Source of the DNA: Sequoia sempervirens
Taxonomy: Eukaryota; Streptophyta; Pinopsida; Cupressales; Cupressaceae
Direction of reading: 5' to 3'
DNA length: 64,000 nucleotides
Assembly: GCA_007258455.2 (NCBI GenBank)
Contig: VDFB02193867.1
Location: 531,951,071-532,015,070 of the forward strand
In this document: positions 22,980 through 35,769 of the stretch, in pieces
Layout: each line of letters opens with the position of its first letter
Numbering within the stretch: position 1 is the stretch's first letter
Translations under genes and position numbers: made by a program
Notes under the pieces: generated by a model
What the model saw: only the letters and a program-made list of their open reading frames with translations
Database searches by the model: none
Told to the model about the DNA's origin: nothing

Positions 22980-25900
22980 TCAAACTTTCCTTTACTATCC
23001 TGATATAGAAGATTTTTTTGATTCTGCTTTAGGAAAAAATCCCCTACCTGGGAAGAATGACACTTGATCTTCTTGTTATAGCTTCATTTTACTTGGTTTT
23101 GATATACTTGCAAGTGATTAAGGACATCAATACGATGCTCATCCAATAATTTTAGCTCATTCAGATGAGATACTATTTATTCTTCATTAGTGATTAGATT
23201 CTATAGTGACAATCATAGTGATGGAAGCTTGACCTCGATAGGTAGGATGGATTTTGATCCATAGACCAAGTAGAATGGGGTTGCACCTGTAGGAGTGTGA
23301 ATATTGGTTCGATAGGCCCAAAGGGAAAGATTTAACTAAAGATGCTAGTCACGACTAACTTCATTGACCATTTTTCTTTAGAATTTTTAGAATGGTCTTG
23401 TTTGTATCCTCAGCTTGACCATTGCCCTGAGGATAATATGAGGTAGAGAATTGATAGTGGATGTTGAATCTTTGACATATCTCTTTCACATCCTGATTCT
23501 TGAAGAGTGTTTCATTGTCTGAGATAAGGGCTTGTGGAACATGATAATGGGAGATGAGGTAATTCAAGATAATTTGGAAATTTTCTTTCCCGTTATGTAG
23601 GTCAGAGGAATGGATTTGGCCCATTTGGTAAAGTAATCAGTCATTGTTATGATGAAATTGTGGCCATTAGATGAGTTTGGAGTAATTTTTCCTAAGTTCT
23701 AGCCCCCACTATGAGAAAGGCCAAGGTGTGACCATGGGATGTAACTCTTGAGCTAGGGCATGAATAAGATCTCCATGATGTTGACACTACACACTTCTAC
23801 ACATACTGATGGGGTTCTCTTTCTATGGTTGGCTAGTAGTACTTTCTTAGCTAAAATAATACCACTAGAATGAGAACCACATATGCCATCATGTACTTTT
23901 GTTAAGGTAGTCAAGGGTTCCTCTTGGTTGAGACAACGTAGTAATGTCCCCTCAATGCTTCTTCAGTAAAGGGTGTCACCTAGGATCACGAATTGGAATT
24001 CCTTTTTAAGAAAGGTATTTTTAAGGTTAGAGGTGATATCAGATGGGAGGGTTCCTTTGCTAAGGTAGGTGAATATACCATGATAACACAGGGAACCGGG
24101 ACCAACGATGACACACACAAATTCAGATTTAGAGATTTCAAAAGTTGGTACGAGAAGTTGTTCTACCAAGAATTTGCATTGGAGGACGTCGTGTGGCATG
24201 CCTAACAATTATCCAATTGATTCCATAGCATTTGTTTCTCAGTTGTTCATGCGAGGAATCTACTAAAAATTTATATCACTGAAAAGGTCATTGATATTTT
24301 CTACCATCTTCTTGTAAGGAGTAAGCTTGTCATCCTTAGTTTGGTAGTCGTCATTGACTTGGTTGATAAGAAATTATGAGTCCCCATAGAATTTCAACTC
24401 TTGTATCTACCATTAAAATTCTATTCTTAGACCTATGATTGGGGCTTCGTATTCCACAATGTTGTTAGTAAATGGAAATGATAGCCAATATGAATTTGGA
24501 TTGCAATCACCTTGAGGGGTGATAAAAAGAATACCCGCCCTTGATCTATGTTGGGTGAATGACCTGTCAAAGTAAATTTTCCACTGATTTGCTATATTGA
24601 TAAGGATCATTGATTCATCAGGAAATTTAGATATCAAAGGGTTCTCTCCATAAATAGGTTCTTCTTCTAGTTGGTCTGTGATCACTTGTCCTTTGATTTC
24701 CTTGTGCTCCACATACTCTATGCCAAATTCAGTCAAGATCATCACCCATTTGGCCAGTCACCCAGTGAGAGTTGCTTTGGATAATAGGGATTTCAATGGG
24801 TCAATCTTTACAATAAGATTGATTTGATGCGATAACATATAGTGTCTAAATTTTGTGAAGCAAAAAACACTACTAAGAATTATTTCTCAATGGATGAATA
24901 GTTCATTTCATAGCCCACCAAGGTCCTGCTAATGTAATAGATGGATCTTTTTATTCTATTTTCATCATGTTGTGGTAGAAGAGCCCCTAGTGTTGATGAT
25001 GTTGCTGAGATATACAAGATCAATGGTTTGTTTGGTATCAATGACATGAGCACTGGACATGTCAATAGGTAGTCCTTGATTTATTGGAAAGCTATATCAC
25101 ACTTCTAATCCCACTTGTAAGTTATTCCTTTGTGGAGAAGATGCGAGAAAGGGAAGATTTTATCTGATAACTGTGCTATGAACATTCTAATGGATTGAAA
25201 TCTTCCTTGTAACCTCTCATTTGCTTCAATGTTTGTGGTGGTTCCATGTATAGGATGGCTTTCAATTTTGTTGAATCTATTTATATCCCTCTTTGTGATA
25301 AGATGTAGCCAAGAAGCTTCCCTAATGTAACCTTGAAGACACAATTTTTTGGGTTTAGTCGTACCTTATACTCTTCAACTCTATTGAAGATGGGTCCTAA
25401 TACCTCTATATGCTCACTCCTTCTCTTCGACTTGGCTAAAATATCATCCAAATATTCTTCAACTATTTTGTGGATCATGTCATGAAGGATGAGGGTCATT
25501 GCTCTTTGATAGGTTGCTCCTGCATTCTTCAACCCAAATGGCATCATGTTCCAACAATATGTTCCCCATGGACAAGTGAAGGCAGTTTTGTGTTGATCCT
25601 CCTTGGTGATCATGATTTGATTATAGCCTAAGAAACCATCCATGAGTGACAACATTTCATGCCCGACTATTAAATCTATGATGATGTCAATGTTAGGAAG
25701 AGGCAAATCATCCTTCGGGCATGCCTTGTTCAAGTCTATGAAATCCATGGATATTTTGATGCCCACAGTGGGTTTGGAGACCAGTATGAGGTTTGAAACC
25801 CACTCAGGGTAATCTATCAGTCAAATGAATCCAACGCCAAGAATATTTTGTAACTCAAGTTTCACAAAGAGTGTTATTTGAGGGTGCATGTTTCTTAATT

Positions 25901-28116
25901 TTTTATTTACTAGTTTAACTTCAGGGTAGACTACTAAATGATGCACAACTACTTCCGATTTGAGCCTTGGCATATTTGTGTATCACCATGCAAAGTTGGT
26001 TCTTTGTTCTTTCAGGAATGCTGCTAGGTTCTTCTGTTTTTCATCCAACAAGGATTCAACATAGAAAGTGATCTTTGGTGCTTCTTCTATTCCCACATTG
26101 ACTGGAGTGGCCTTTTTTGCTAGCATTGCTTAATTTTTCCTGATGCATTTTACTAAGGGGGAGATTGAATCCCTCATCCTTGGGAACCCAAAAGAGGTTT
26201 TCACCCTCAGATGCGTCCTTTATTTTTACTATTTTAGGATTAGAGAGTGCCATAGTGTGGTTTTCACCCAAAGATCTACATGTTAGTTTCATGTCATCAA
26301 TTTTGTGACTGAAGGATTCAATCATCTCCCCATAGTATGCCCTTGTGTGTAGCTCTATATCAAAACCAAACTTATGATCTACCCATGGTAAGTTGTTGTG
26401 AAATCCCATGAATTATGAGATTGCTTCATTGTTTTCAAATAAATCCATAATCAGTGGTCCTTGTTGGTCCCAATCAATGAGTTGTGGGTATACTAGGCTT
26501 ATTTTAGTGGGTTGATCATTCGAGGCAAAGGATGTTGTGGATATCATGAAGAGAGAGTTATCCTCAAATAGGTCAACAACATCAAGGGGGAAGTCATCTA
26601 GGGTAGTATCACATGATGTTGGTAACCAAGAGGAAACCTCAACCCATTTAGTAGAAGTACCTTTTCCAAGAAGGGTAACCTTGCTAGTACTACATCTTGA
26701 ACCGAGATTCTTTGGAAGTCTCTCATAAACGATGGGTTATAGCAAACCATTTTAATTTTGTCCCAGTTTCTCATTCTTGTTATATCCCAAACTCTTCATT
26801 AGCTACAAGCCTTTATTGTCATCTTTGATGGGAAGAGCAGGGACAGGTCATTTATCTTGATATAGCTGTTTGGAGACATCCTCCTCATTGACATATTCTT
26901 TGTTCAAATCCCCTCACTTGGTGAAGCTAGTAGCTGCCATATTTATTGTTTTGGGGGATTTATTTCTATATGTGGGTTTCCCATGAGATTTGGGAGAAAG
27001 AGGTAGCTCCTCCAACACAAAAGTATCCTTCGTTAGCTTATAGTTTCCACAACCATTATCTCGGATCACTGCTTTGACATCGGGAATGTTCTGCACAATG
27101 GGTGATTTTGTTTCTAAGGTAGATGCTAGGGATGAAGGGTTAATGAATGAGGTAGAAGGTGTAGGCCCTTCATCTTTTTTAGGGATCTGGGGTATTTTGT
27201 AAAAATTGGCCTCAAGATCCTTGCAATAGTAAAAAGGTTCAGGATCTCCATGGATGGTAACTTCTCTACCCTCTAAAGGAAACTTTATACATTGATGGTA
27301 GATTAAAGCTAAAAATTTTAGGGCATAAATCCATGGCCGATCAAGCAAGATGTTGTAAGGAATATCAAGGTCTAACACTTGGCATGTAGATTCTGCAATG
27401 ACAGGTCCCTCTTGGATGGGTAGTGTGATGATTCCTTGTGATACCCACTCTTGATCATCATATGCTCTGATGGTGGTACTCTTTGCTTTCTCAATAGTAT
27501 CCTCTGAATATCCCAAGTTCTTGATCAACTAAAGGGTGCAAATGTTTAGACCAACAACTCCATCTACTAAGACTCTTTTAATCTTGTTCTTATGAATAAT
27601 GAGCTCAAGGTGTAAAGCATGGTTATGAGATGGTTGCGATGGCAGGTCTTGTTTCGAGAAGGTGAGAAGATGAGGGATAGTGAGATGTCCTACCATAGCT
27701 TGAAACTAGTCCATATCCATATCCTTAGGGATGGATGACGAGGACAAAGCTTTCTCTAAGATTTCTCTATGTATGCGGGATAGCCTCAAAAGTTCCAAGA
27801 TAGAAATTTGTGCAGGGGTCTTCTTAATTTGATCTAGGAGATTGTATTTGCTATGATTTGATGTTGGAAAATTAGGTTGTGCCTTAGATTGAGATGGGAC
27901 TCGTTGTATGGTGACCTTGTCATGTGGTGACTCCACACTCTGAACTAGGCCCTTTGATGTTGACGACAATGATGAAACTATCATAGTAAGTGACTACATT
28001 GGAATATGTATGCTTCACACTTGTATAATCTTTAGCTTTTCCAATGTTGTTTCCTTTGCTATTATTTAGCATAGGGTTCTTGGATATCTTGAGATCCTGA
28101 TTGTCGGTTGGTATTG
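22980..28116 (-). pseudogene. Tat-like gag end and pol (protease, RT, RNase H, extra RNase H, integrase)
   Basis: The gag end (28116-27706) contains DNQDLKISKNPML. Protease: VLVDGVVGLNICTL near 27560 holds the active-site Asp; 27528-26914 has the following NILLDRPWIYALKF. RT (25766-25281) has MDFIDLNKACPKDDLPLP, MPFGLKNAGATYQRAM and YLDD at 25454-25443. RNase H is at 25065-24750 (LGALLPQHDENRIKRSIYYI). A second RNase H (about 24640-24360) shows WKIYFDRSFTQHRSRAGILF and NNIVEYEAPIIGL; the usual first Asp in YFDGS is kept as YFDRS. The integrase core (23624-23361) has ISDNETLFKN and NGQAEDTNKT. Its C-terminal side goes on to about 22980 (AYRTNIHTPTGATPFYLVYG at 23320-23260). Many stops and frameshifts are present. 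Confidence 0.82.
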
Positions 28117-29803
28117 TTATCAATAGGAGTGCACTCAAATGCAAAAGTAGAGATGCTTTCCAATCTTGTTTAACATGGGAAAAATTTCAGGTTGTGGGTA
28201 CCCTATGTAGAAAGTTAACCTCTGGATTATAGGCTAGCTTCCTTTATGATTTTTCTAATAATTTAACTATAATTTTGATGGAAAAGGGAAGAATGTTGGA
28301 ATTGAATGTGTAAACTAAAATTTAAACTACGGTGATGCACCTAATGATAAATACTATGTAGGTTGTTTCACAACTAATACTTTCACAATTAATAATCTCA
28401 TAAATTTATTGACACAATTCAATTTAAGCACCTTAATCACATAAATATTTCACAAAAAGGTTTGTTTAATCTTTTTTTATGAAGGAAATTGAGTTTCAAA
28501 ACCTAAGAGAAGATATAAACTTAACACAATCTATGACTTGTGAAGAAATTATTTTTGTGTACATACATCCAGGAAATGAGACAAAAATTTAAAGGTTTCA
28601 AATTTAAAACACAATAAATTTGCATCAAATCATTTAGAATAAACAAAACACTAGAAATTGAAGAGGCGAACACTAAATTCAAATGAATATTTTGAAAGAA
28701 TTTTTTCAAATAACAATACTAAGTAACTTGTAAATTTATATAAAATACTATGAAAAATATGAATTACAAAATCAATCTCTTCTTTGCAGAAATGCAAAGG
28801 AAAAATCATTAAGAACTAAGGAAAAAAGACTACGTATTTTTCCTATATACAATAAAGGGCTGCAAAAATCCAAGAGGAGATAATTGAAGTCAAAATATCT
28901 GAACTGTAAAGCTAATGTGAAACTGCAGTTATGTCTCACCATTTGCTCCATTTTTTCTTTGCCTGATTTTAGGAAAAAGGAGCTATTCGATTAAATATTA
29001 AAGATAATCAATATGATTATTTTAATATTTATCAAGTGAGCTCTTTTATTTTTTTACATTGCATGGTAAATATTATGGTAATAAAATATTACCTTTAATA
29101 TTTAATTACATATTTTGTCTTATTTAAAATCATGCAAAAGATACAAGCTAAGTGTTTTTCGCTTTAAAATTAAATGATAATATTGAGACTTAACTCTCAA
29201 CTCCACCAATATGCATGATGAATCATCTTTGGTCATGCAAGTTTGAAAGCATGCAAAAAAGGCCTCAAAACTAGAGAAAACTGAGTGATTAAGTGTCCAA
29301 AACTCCCCTTGAGTGATGGTCAACCCATGTGGGCCTCAAAACTAATGTAGAGCTTCCCTTTGAGCCTTACAATCCTCCTAAAAAGGTGGATTTTCCTTTT
29401 TCCTTAGAAGTGGTGAAGATTTCTAAAAAAGTAAGAACTCGGTCGGTGAGCAATTTAAAGGGTTTTATTTCCTCATTTTTTTATTAATTATATCCAAAAA
29501 TCATGAAAAACTCAGATTGTAGTTTTTGAGATATGATTGAAACATGCGACCACAATTTGTTGTATCTTTTGAATCTGAGAAGGCAACATGCTGGGCTCAA
29601 CCCTTGTGGGAGCCCATTTTACACCACATGCTAAAATGTTGAATATGATGAACTAGCCATGAAACATGTACTTGCACATGATAAATCTTTGAATGTCTGC
29701 TTTTCTTATCTGATTTGCTCAAATGTCAATTTTTTTCTCACCCCATTTAATAACTGCCTGATAAAACTTTACTAATTTAGCTGGTAGCTAAAAATTAGTA
29801 ACA
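28117..29803 (-). repeat. 3' LTR of the nested non-autonomous element
   Basis: Longer copy, 1687 bp. Matches 32059-32980 at both ends. The middle, about 28735-29505, has no counterpart in the other LTR. Confidence 0.82.
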
Positions 29804-30277
29804 TTTCTAGCAACCTCTTTGGGGTGTTTGAATACTAAAAAAATAAGATCAATTGTCTTGCTTATCCATTGAGCATGGAGTCCATATTTTTGTCCTTTTC
29901 TGTCTCAAAAACCTCTGTAACTCAGCTATAGAAACCATTTAGCAACAAACAAAACTGAAAGAAACTAGCATAACTTTGTTTAAGACAAAGCCAAAAAATT
30001 ATGCAACATCTGCACTTTATTGAAAAACAAAACAATACTAAAATGAAGTGTGCTCAAAGCACTTATTAGCTTGAAAACTACCCTACCCTACACTACCCAA
30101 ACAACTGTGAAAGCTTCAAACAAATCCATTTACTATTTGGTTAAAGTAGCTTCCCCTTCTCAACAAAAAACACTGATTTACATGTTTATGAATAGCTGAA
30201 ACTAGATGAAGAACAAGAAGATATTCAATAAACTATTGTGATTCTTCATGATGAATGTGAACAAACTCACTCACCCG

Positions 30278-31875
30278 CTAATTTTGATCAACCAAACTAT
30301 TGGTTTGGAGTGAATGAGTAAGTTTTCCCTGTTGTCCTTTAATATCAATCTCATGCTTGGACTCTGTTATGGAGAGATGTCTGATTGGGCATCCTATTGA
30401 GATGCTAAACCGAGGACTCTTTTTACTGACTTCTTTCTCATGTGTTTTCTCTTCAACCACAACCTCTTTGGTCACCTGATTATGTTGATCACAATCCTTT
30501 GTCTTGAAAGGTGCTAAGTTTTCAACAATGTTAGAGCAAAAACCCTTAATGATGCTTGAGAATAAGTCTGTATAATGATCAACCTTATCATAGAAAGTAT
30601 TCTCTATCTCTTTTTCATGATGGTCTTCAAAGATCATACCTTCAAAATCATTGATTTGTTGCTTTTCTTGCTCTACATGACTATTTTCATTTGTCTCTTC
30701 TCGGATCTGCACCTTGTCAAACTGATTTCCTTCATCCATTTGTCTTTCCTTTTGCTTTTCAAAAGATGATTGTCTAGAGTCTAAACTTGAAAAAAATACC
30801 TCAAGCTCATCCAAAAATGAGTCCTCTTCATTCTGATTTTTGTTTTGTTGTGGAAGCAGATTGTTTATTACCTTATTGCAGCCTTGTTGAGGGGTTAGAA
30901 CATCACCTTTTTTACCTTCTTCTTGCTGATTTGAGGCTAATACTGTTGTGATATGAGACTCATCTTGGTCATCATGAATGAAGAATGGAAGTTCGTTAAT
31001 CATATCAGTTAGATCACAAGAAACACTAGCTTTTTCTTGATCTAAAACTTGTTGATCTTCAGCTACAATCTCCTCAATTTCTTGATCCACAACATGATTA
31101 TCTTGAGAAATAAAGATATCAATGGAATCTTCTATGGATGGAATGATTGTTTCTAAACAAGAACTCTAATTTTGTTTAGGTTCTTGAGACTTCACAAGTT
31201 TGGGGAAAGGCTGCTCCTGAAGGATTGTAGGCTAAACCTGTTCAAGAATAAATTCCTCTTGTATGAAGCATAGTGTTTTGAATGTAGGAATACCTTCTCC
31301 AAAAAATGGGTTTGGAAAACTAAGAGTTGGGCTAGTTTTTTGCTCAATAACAGGCTCTTGAAATGAATGGAAGCTCCTCAAACTTGGAATTTTGAAATTG
31401 AAAGACATAGGAGACTCATCATGACTGAGATTTGGAATTTTAACCTTGGGAACCTCTTGTTTGGAAATTTTTATCCTTATTTCTGCATCTTTTGTAACTA
31501 ACTCCCTCTCGAGCTTTTCTTCAAACACTATTTTTTATGTCTCCAACTCCTGCTCATGAAGATAGGCCTAATAATCTAACTCCTGTTGCTACATATCAAG
31601 CTCTTGTTTCCTCTTGAACTCTTCTATCTTATTTGTGATGTATAAGAATATTTCCTTGGTGTCATTCATGTTATTCTTCATATCATCAACCTCTTGGAGC
31701 TGATTTTGGACATATAAATGGTTATATGAAGGTTGAGCAGGGGTGGGTGGGTGGTAAGCATAATAAGCATGCTGGTTATTTGTTGTTGCACAACTGTTTG
31801 GGATAAATCAACAATATAACTAGCCTGGTATGGATGTGGATATGCAGGACTTTCATGAAATGGAGGTGAGAACAT
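30278..31875 (-). pseudogene. Unrecognised charged ORF of the nested element
   Basis: I do not recognise it. Translation begins near 31875 (MFSPPFHESPAYPHPYQ), changes frame in a Gln-rich stretch near 31780, and then stays in one frame through 31528-31232 and 31090-30278 with a few stops. The 270-codon block 31090-30278 is unbroken. The first third is Pro/Tyr/Gln-rich; the middle is Lys/Glu-rich and probably coiled coil (KQELDM, EEKLERELVTKDAEIRI); the last third is very acidic (EEIVAEDQQVLDQE). There is no zinc knuckle, protease or polymerase motif. It occupies the place of gag, so a structural or RNA-binding role is possible, but this is inference. Confidence 0.55.
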
Positions 31876-32035
31876 GCTCTTTTGATAAAAAGTATCACTT
31901 TGTCTACTTGAAACCAGTAGATTGTGCTCAGAGTCACAAGGTATAAACTGTAACCTCTAAAAGAAAAAATATGCCATTGTATATACCAAAACAGTAGCTT
32001 GCAATTTGAATTCTTTCTTTGAAGTATACTTCATA

Positions 32036-32053
32036 GTCCCACCAAGCATGCCA
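32036..32053 (-). other. Candidate primer binding site of the nested element
   Basis: Five bases from the 5' LTR the minus strand reads TGGCATGCTTGGTGGGAC. It begins TGGC and sits at the right distance. I cannot assign the tRNA with certainty. Confidence 0.5.
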
Positions 32054-32058
32054 AAAAC

Positions 32059-32980
32059 TAATATCAATAGGAGTGCACCTAAATACGAAAGGAGAGATGC
32101 TTTGCAATCCTGTGTAACATGGGAAAACCTTCAGATTGTGGGTACCCTATGTTGAAAGTTATTCTCAAGATTGTAGGCCAGATTCCTTTATGATTTTTCT
32201 AATAATTAACTATAATTTTGATGGAAAAGGGAAGAAGGCTTGAATTGAATGCATAAAGTAAAATTTAAACTATGGTGATGCACTTAATGATAACTACTAT
32301 GTAGGTTGTTTCACAACTAATAATCTCATAAATATGTTGACACAATTCAAAGTACCTTAATCACATAAATATTTCACAAAAAGGTTTGTTTAATCTTTTT
32401 TTTGAAGGAAACTAAGTTTCACAACCTAAGAGAAGAGATAAACTTAACACAATCTATGACCTGTGAAGAAATTGATTTTTGTGTACATGCATCTAGGAAA
32501 TGAGACAAAAATGTAAAGGTTTCAGATTTAAAACACAATAAATTTGCATCAAATCATTTAGAAGAAAAAAAACACCAAAAATTGAAGAGGCGAACACTGA
32601 ATTCAAATGAATATTCTAAAAGAAATTTTGCAAATAACAATACTAAGTAACCTGTAAAGTTGTTGTATATCCAAACATCACCAAAACCTAGATCATAGTT
32701 TTTGAGATATGATTGAAACACACACCACTATTCGTTGCATCTTTTGAATCTGAGAAGGCATCATGTTGGGCTCAACCCTTGTGGGAGCCCATTTCACACC
32801 ACATGCTAAAATTTTGAACATGATGAACTAGCCATGAAACATGTACCTGTACCTAATAAATCTTTGAATGTTTGCTTTTCTTATCTGATTTGCTCAAATG
32901 TCAAAAAATTTTCTCACCCCAATTTAATAACTGCCTAATAAAACTTTACTAATTTAGCTGGTAGCTAAAAATTAGTAACA
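32059..32980 (-). repeat. 5' LTR of the nested non-autonomous element (internally deleted)
   Basis: Partner of 28117-29803. It starts TAATATC where the other copy has TGTTATC, and ends AGTAACA. It lacks the central 780 bp. Confidence 0.82.
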
Positions 32981-35769
32981 GGGACTTCAACATATATGTC
33001 TCCATTTTCAATAAGATCTTGGATAACATTTTTGAACCTCATATAGTTCGTTGTTTTGTGTCCTTTAATTTTGTGAAAGTCACAAAGATAAAAATATTTG
33101 TACCTAGGTGGTTTATCTTGTGGTTCTTGGTAGTTTTCAAAATTTGTAAACGTTATTAAGTTTGACTCTACCAATTTCTTTATGATAGTCTCAATAGTTT
33201 CCGACAACTGTGTGTATTTATGTTTTGGATAGTTGTTTCTATTGGGAGTTCTTCGTTGTTGCATTTCAGTGTTATTGATCTAATTATTTTGTGATGGTGT
33301 AACTTGTTGTATGGTTGGTTGAGCATTAGTTGCTTGATTTTTTTTTTGGCCTAGGATCACTTAGGACCGCCTTAGCATCTACCACACCATCACTTGTCAC
33401 ATTCTTTTTCTTAGCCCAGACACGAGGCTTGCCATTTGAGCTGGTTGATGGGTGGTTGTATTTGTAGGATTGAGTATTTCCCTATGAGATTAGAGCTCTC
33501 TTGATGTTAAGGGCTCTAGAGATAAGCTCATCATAAGAGGTAATGCACTACATCTTTAAGTGGAAGGATAGATTTGGATCTAGATTTTCTATGATAATCC
33601 CGACTTGTTGTTCATCGGGAATTGGCCACTTGCTCTTACTAGCCCTTTGCCTCCATTGTTGTAAGAAATTGGTGAAAGATTCTCCTTTGTCTTGTTTGAG
33701 AGTGTACAAATCTTCTAGGCTTATGTCCATGCCAAGATTAGAGGAGAAGTGATCTATGAATCTATTAATGATTTCTTGGAAGGTTTTGATTCTTGAAGGT
33801 AACTGAGAAAACTAGTTGATGGCTGGGCCTGTCGAGCTTCATGGAAAGAGGTGCATTAAATAGGAATCATTATAGGTGACCTCCATACACATGATGTTAA
33901 ACTATTTGACATGGTCCATAGAACTTCCTCTCCTTTTGAAGTTATCAAATTTTGGGACTTCAAAATTGGGAGGGAATGGTACCATTGCGATGTTTCAATT
34001 GAATGGATATGGGCATAGGTTCTGTGTATGGGGCTTCTTCATTTTTCCCATTTGGATGTCTTTCATTTCTTGTGTAAACATCTTAAGTTGTGATTGTGGG
34101 TTTGGTGAAGGAACATTCATTGCTTATTGTGGGATAGCGAATGGATTATACATAGGATTTAGATATGATGAGGTGTTGTATGGTGTGTATGGTGGTGTAG
34201 GATATTGTGAAGGAAATTGTGGTGGAGGTGTATATGTCCATAATGTGTTTGTATTGATGATTTTCTATTGAGGGTTATAGTACCAACCTTGTTTTTGTTG
34301 TTGTTGGGCATACTGTCGAGCTAGTAAGGCTTCCTGTTGTTGTTGGTTCACAAGGGCTTGTTGTGGTGCTTGCTATTGTCACTTTGCTACTTGGTGGGAT
34401 TGATGTTGTTGTTGTGTTGCTAAAGTTGTTTGGTGGGCTTGATGTTGGTGTTGTGCTACTAAGGCTACTTATTGTTGTTTTTGTGTTGATAGGGTTGCTT
34501 GCAATTGTTTTTGTTGTTGTTGTTGTGCTGCTAGGGCTACTTGTTGTTGTTGCTACTAGGGTTGCTTGCTATTGTTGCTATTGTTGTTGTGCTACTAAGG
34601 CTATTTTTTGTTGTTTCTATTATTGCATGGCTTGTTGATATGTGTGTTGTGCTTGTTGCAAGGCTAGGGCATGTGCTTACAATGTAGGATCGATTGGTTG
34701 TTGGGACATCTGTGATGGGTTGATGTTTTGCATGAGTTGTGGGTTGTTGATGAGAGGTTGGGGGTTCCCTTGGTTTAACATTACTTGCAAGATATGGATT
34801 GGGATGAAAGAATGTAAGTTTGAGGTCCCATTTGATTTTTCATGATGAGGGGAACCGTGGGGAAATATGATCATGATAGTGCCATTAGGTATTGCAATGG
34901 TAATGGCACATTAGGACCTTGATTCCATTGATTGAAAGGATTTCCTTGATTGATGTTTTAGGGATTTCCTTGTGTTTGGGGTGTGGTCAAGGTATTACCT
35001 TGTTTGATGGGGTTCATGACCAAGGGGTTGTTTTGAGTTGGGCTGGTGATGGATGGGACATATGTGCTTTGGGAAACCAATGGGATGTATGATCTCATTG
35101 GGGGATTTGTTAAAAATGTCCCATATTCTAATGAAGGTTGATTTTGTGTAAGGGGATTAACTTTCCCTTTTGGATCCATTTGAGACACCTGGTCTATATT
35201 TCCTTGCGTGATGTTGGGAACACTTGTGGTAATTGTGGGGATGGATGAAGAGGGGTACCCTCAATATGTTGAGGTTGTTGTGGATTCATGAAGTGTAAGT
35301 GATTTATGTTGATGTAGATGATTCTTGGGAATGGGGGAGTGCCAAATGTTGGTGTCCAAGTGGCAGTTTGAGAAGGATTGGTGTTGAGGGTACCCACAAG
35401 TGTGTTGCTTTCGAATGGAAGAGTATGGCCAAAGTCCTTAGTAATAATAGTTGCAAGACTAGGAGTTGGTGTGTAACTTAACCCTAGTGATGGAGTTGTT
35501 TGAATAGTGGATGAAGTCAAGCATTGTGTCAATGATTGCACAACAAATGATGGCGAGATTAGAGCTACATTTTCTAAGGTTCAATGTTCTTGTTTGTACT
35601 CCATGATTTATTCCTTAGTAAGTCCAAATGGGTTGTTCATGATGTCTTCTATCTCATATGGCCCTGATGGAGATGAGGGTTGTTGTGATGGGGTAACTTG
35701 ACTTCTAGGATCAAATTATTGAGGATTGGGATCACTTGAGGTGAATGCGAATTTGGTTTTCTCCATGAT
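32981..35769 (-). pseudogene. gag of the Tat-like element
   Basis: The start is an ATG at 35769 (MEKTKFAFTSSDPN). The N-terminal part (35541-34677) is Pro/Gln/Thr-rich. A long Gln-repeat tract lies at about 34260-34720, seen on the plus strand as TTG repeats. The gag core lies at about 34000-33480: PFPPNFEVPKFDNF, then MDISLEDLYTLKQDKGESF and LQQWRQRASKSK (33730-33548). A degenerate zinc-knuckle region follows at 33264-32981 (YFYLCDFHKIKGHKT), in which a normal CCHC spacing is no longer complete. It ends abruptly at 32981, where the nested element inserted; the sequence resumes at 28116. Several TAG/TAA stops are present. Confidence 0.82.

Larger units (their letters stand above)
28117..32980 (-). 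mobile_element. Non-autonomous LTR retrotransposon nested in Tat-like gag
   Basis: Direct repeats 28117-29803 and 32059-32980 share both edges. On the plus strand the left copy starts TGTTATC and ends AGTAACA, so termini form TGTTA/TAACA. The right copy is shorter (922 against 1687 bp) because of an internal loss of about 780 bp. Flanks GGTAT (28112) and GGGAC (32981) agree at 3 of 5 positions, a weak target duplication. Gag of the host resumes correctly on both sides, which proves it is an insertion. Inside I find no RT, RNase H or integrase, only one coiled-coil-like ORF, so it must have relied on another element's enzymes. Confidence 0.8.

Noticed and set aside
34363..34638. Plus-strand ORF rich in Leu, Val and Cys that looks like a membrane protein
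   Set aside because: It is the antisense of the Gln-repeat tract in the Tat-like gag. TTG/GTT repeats give such composition automatically.
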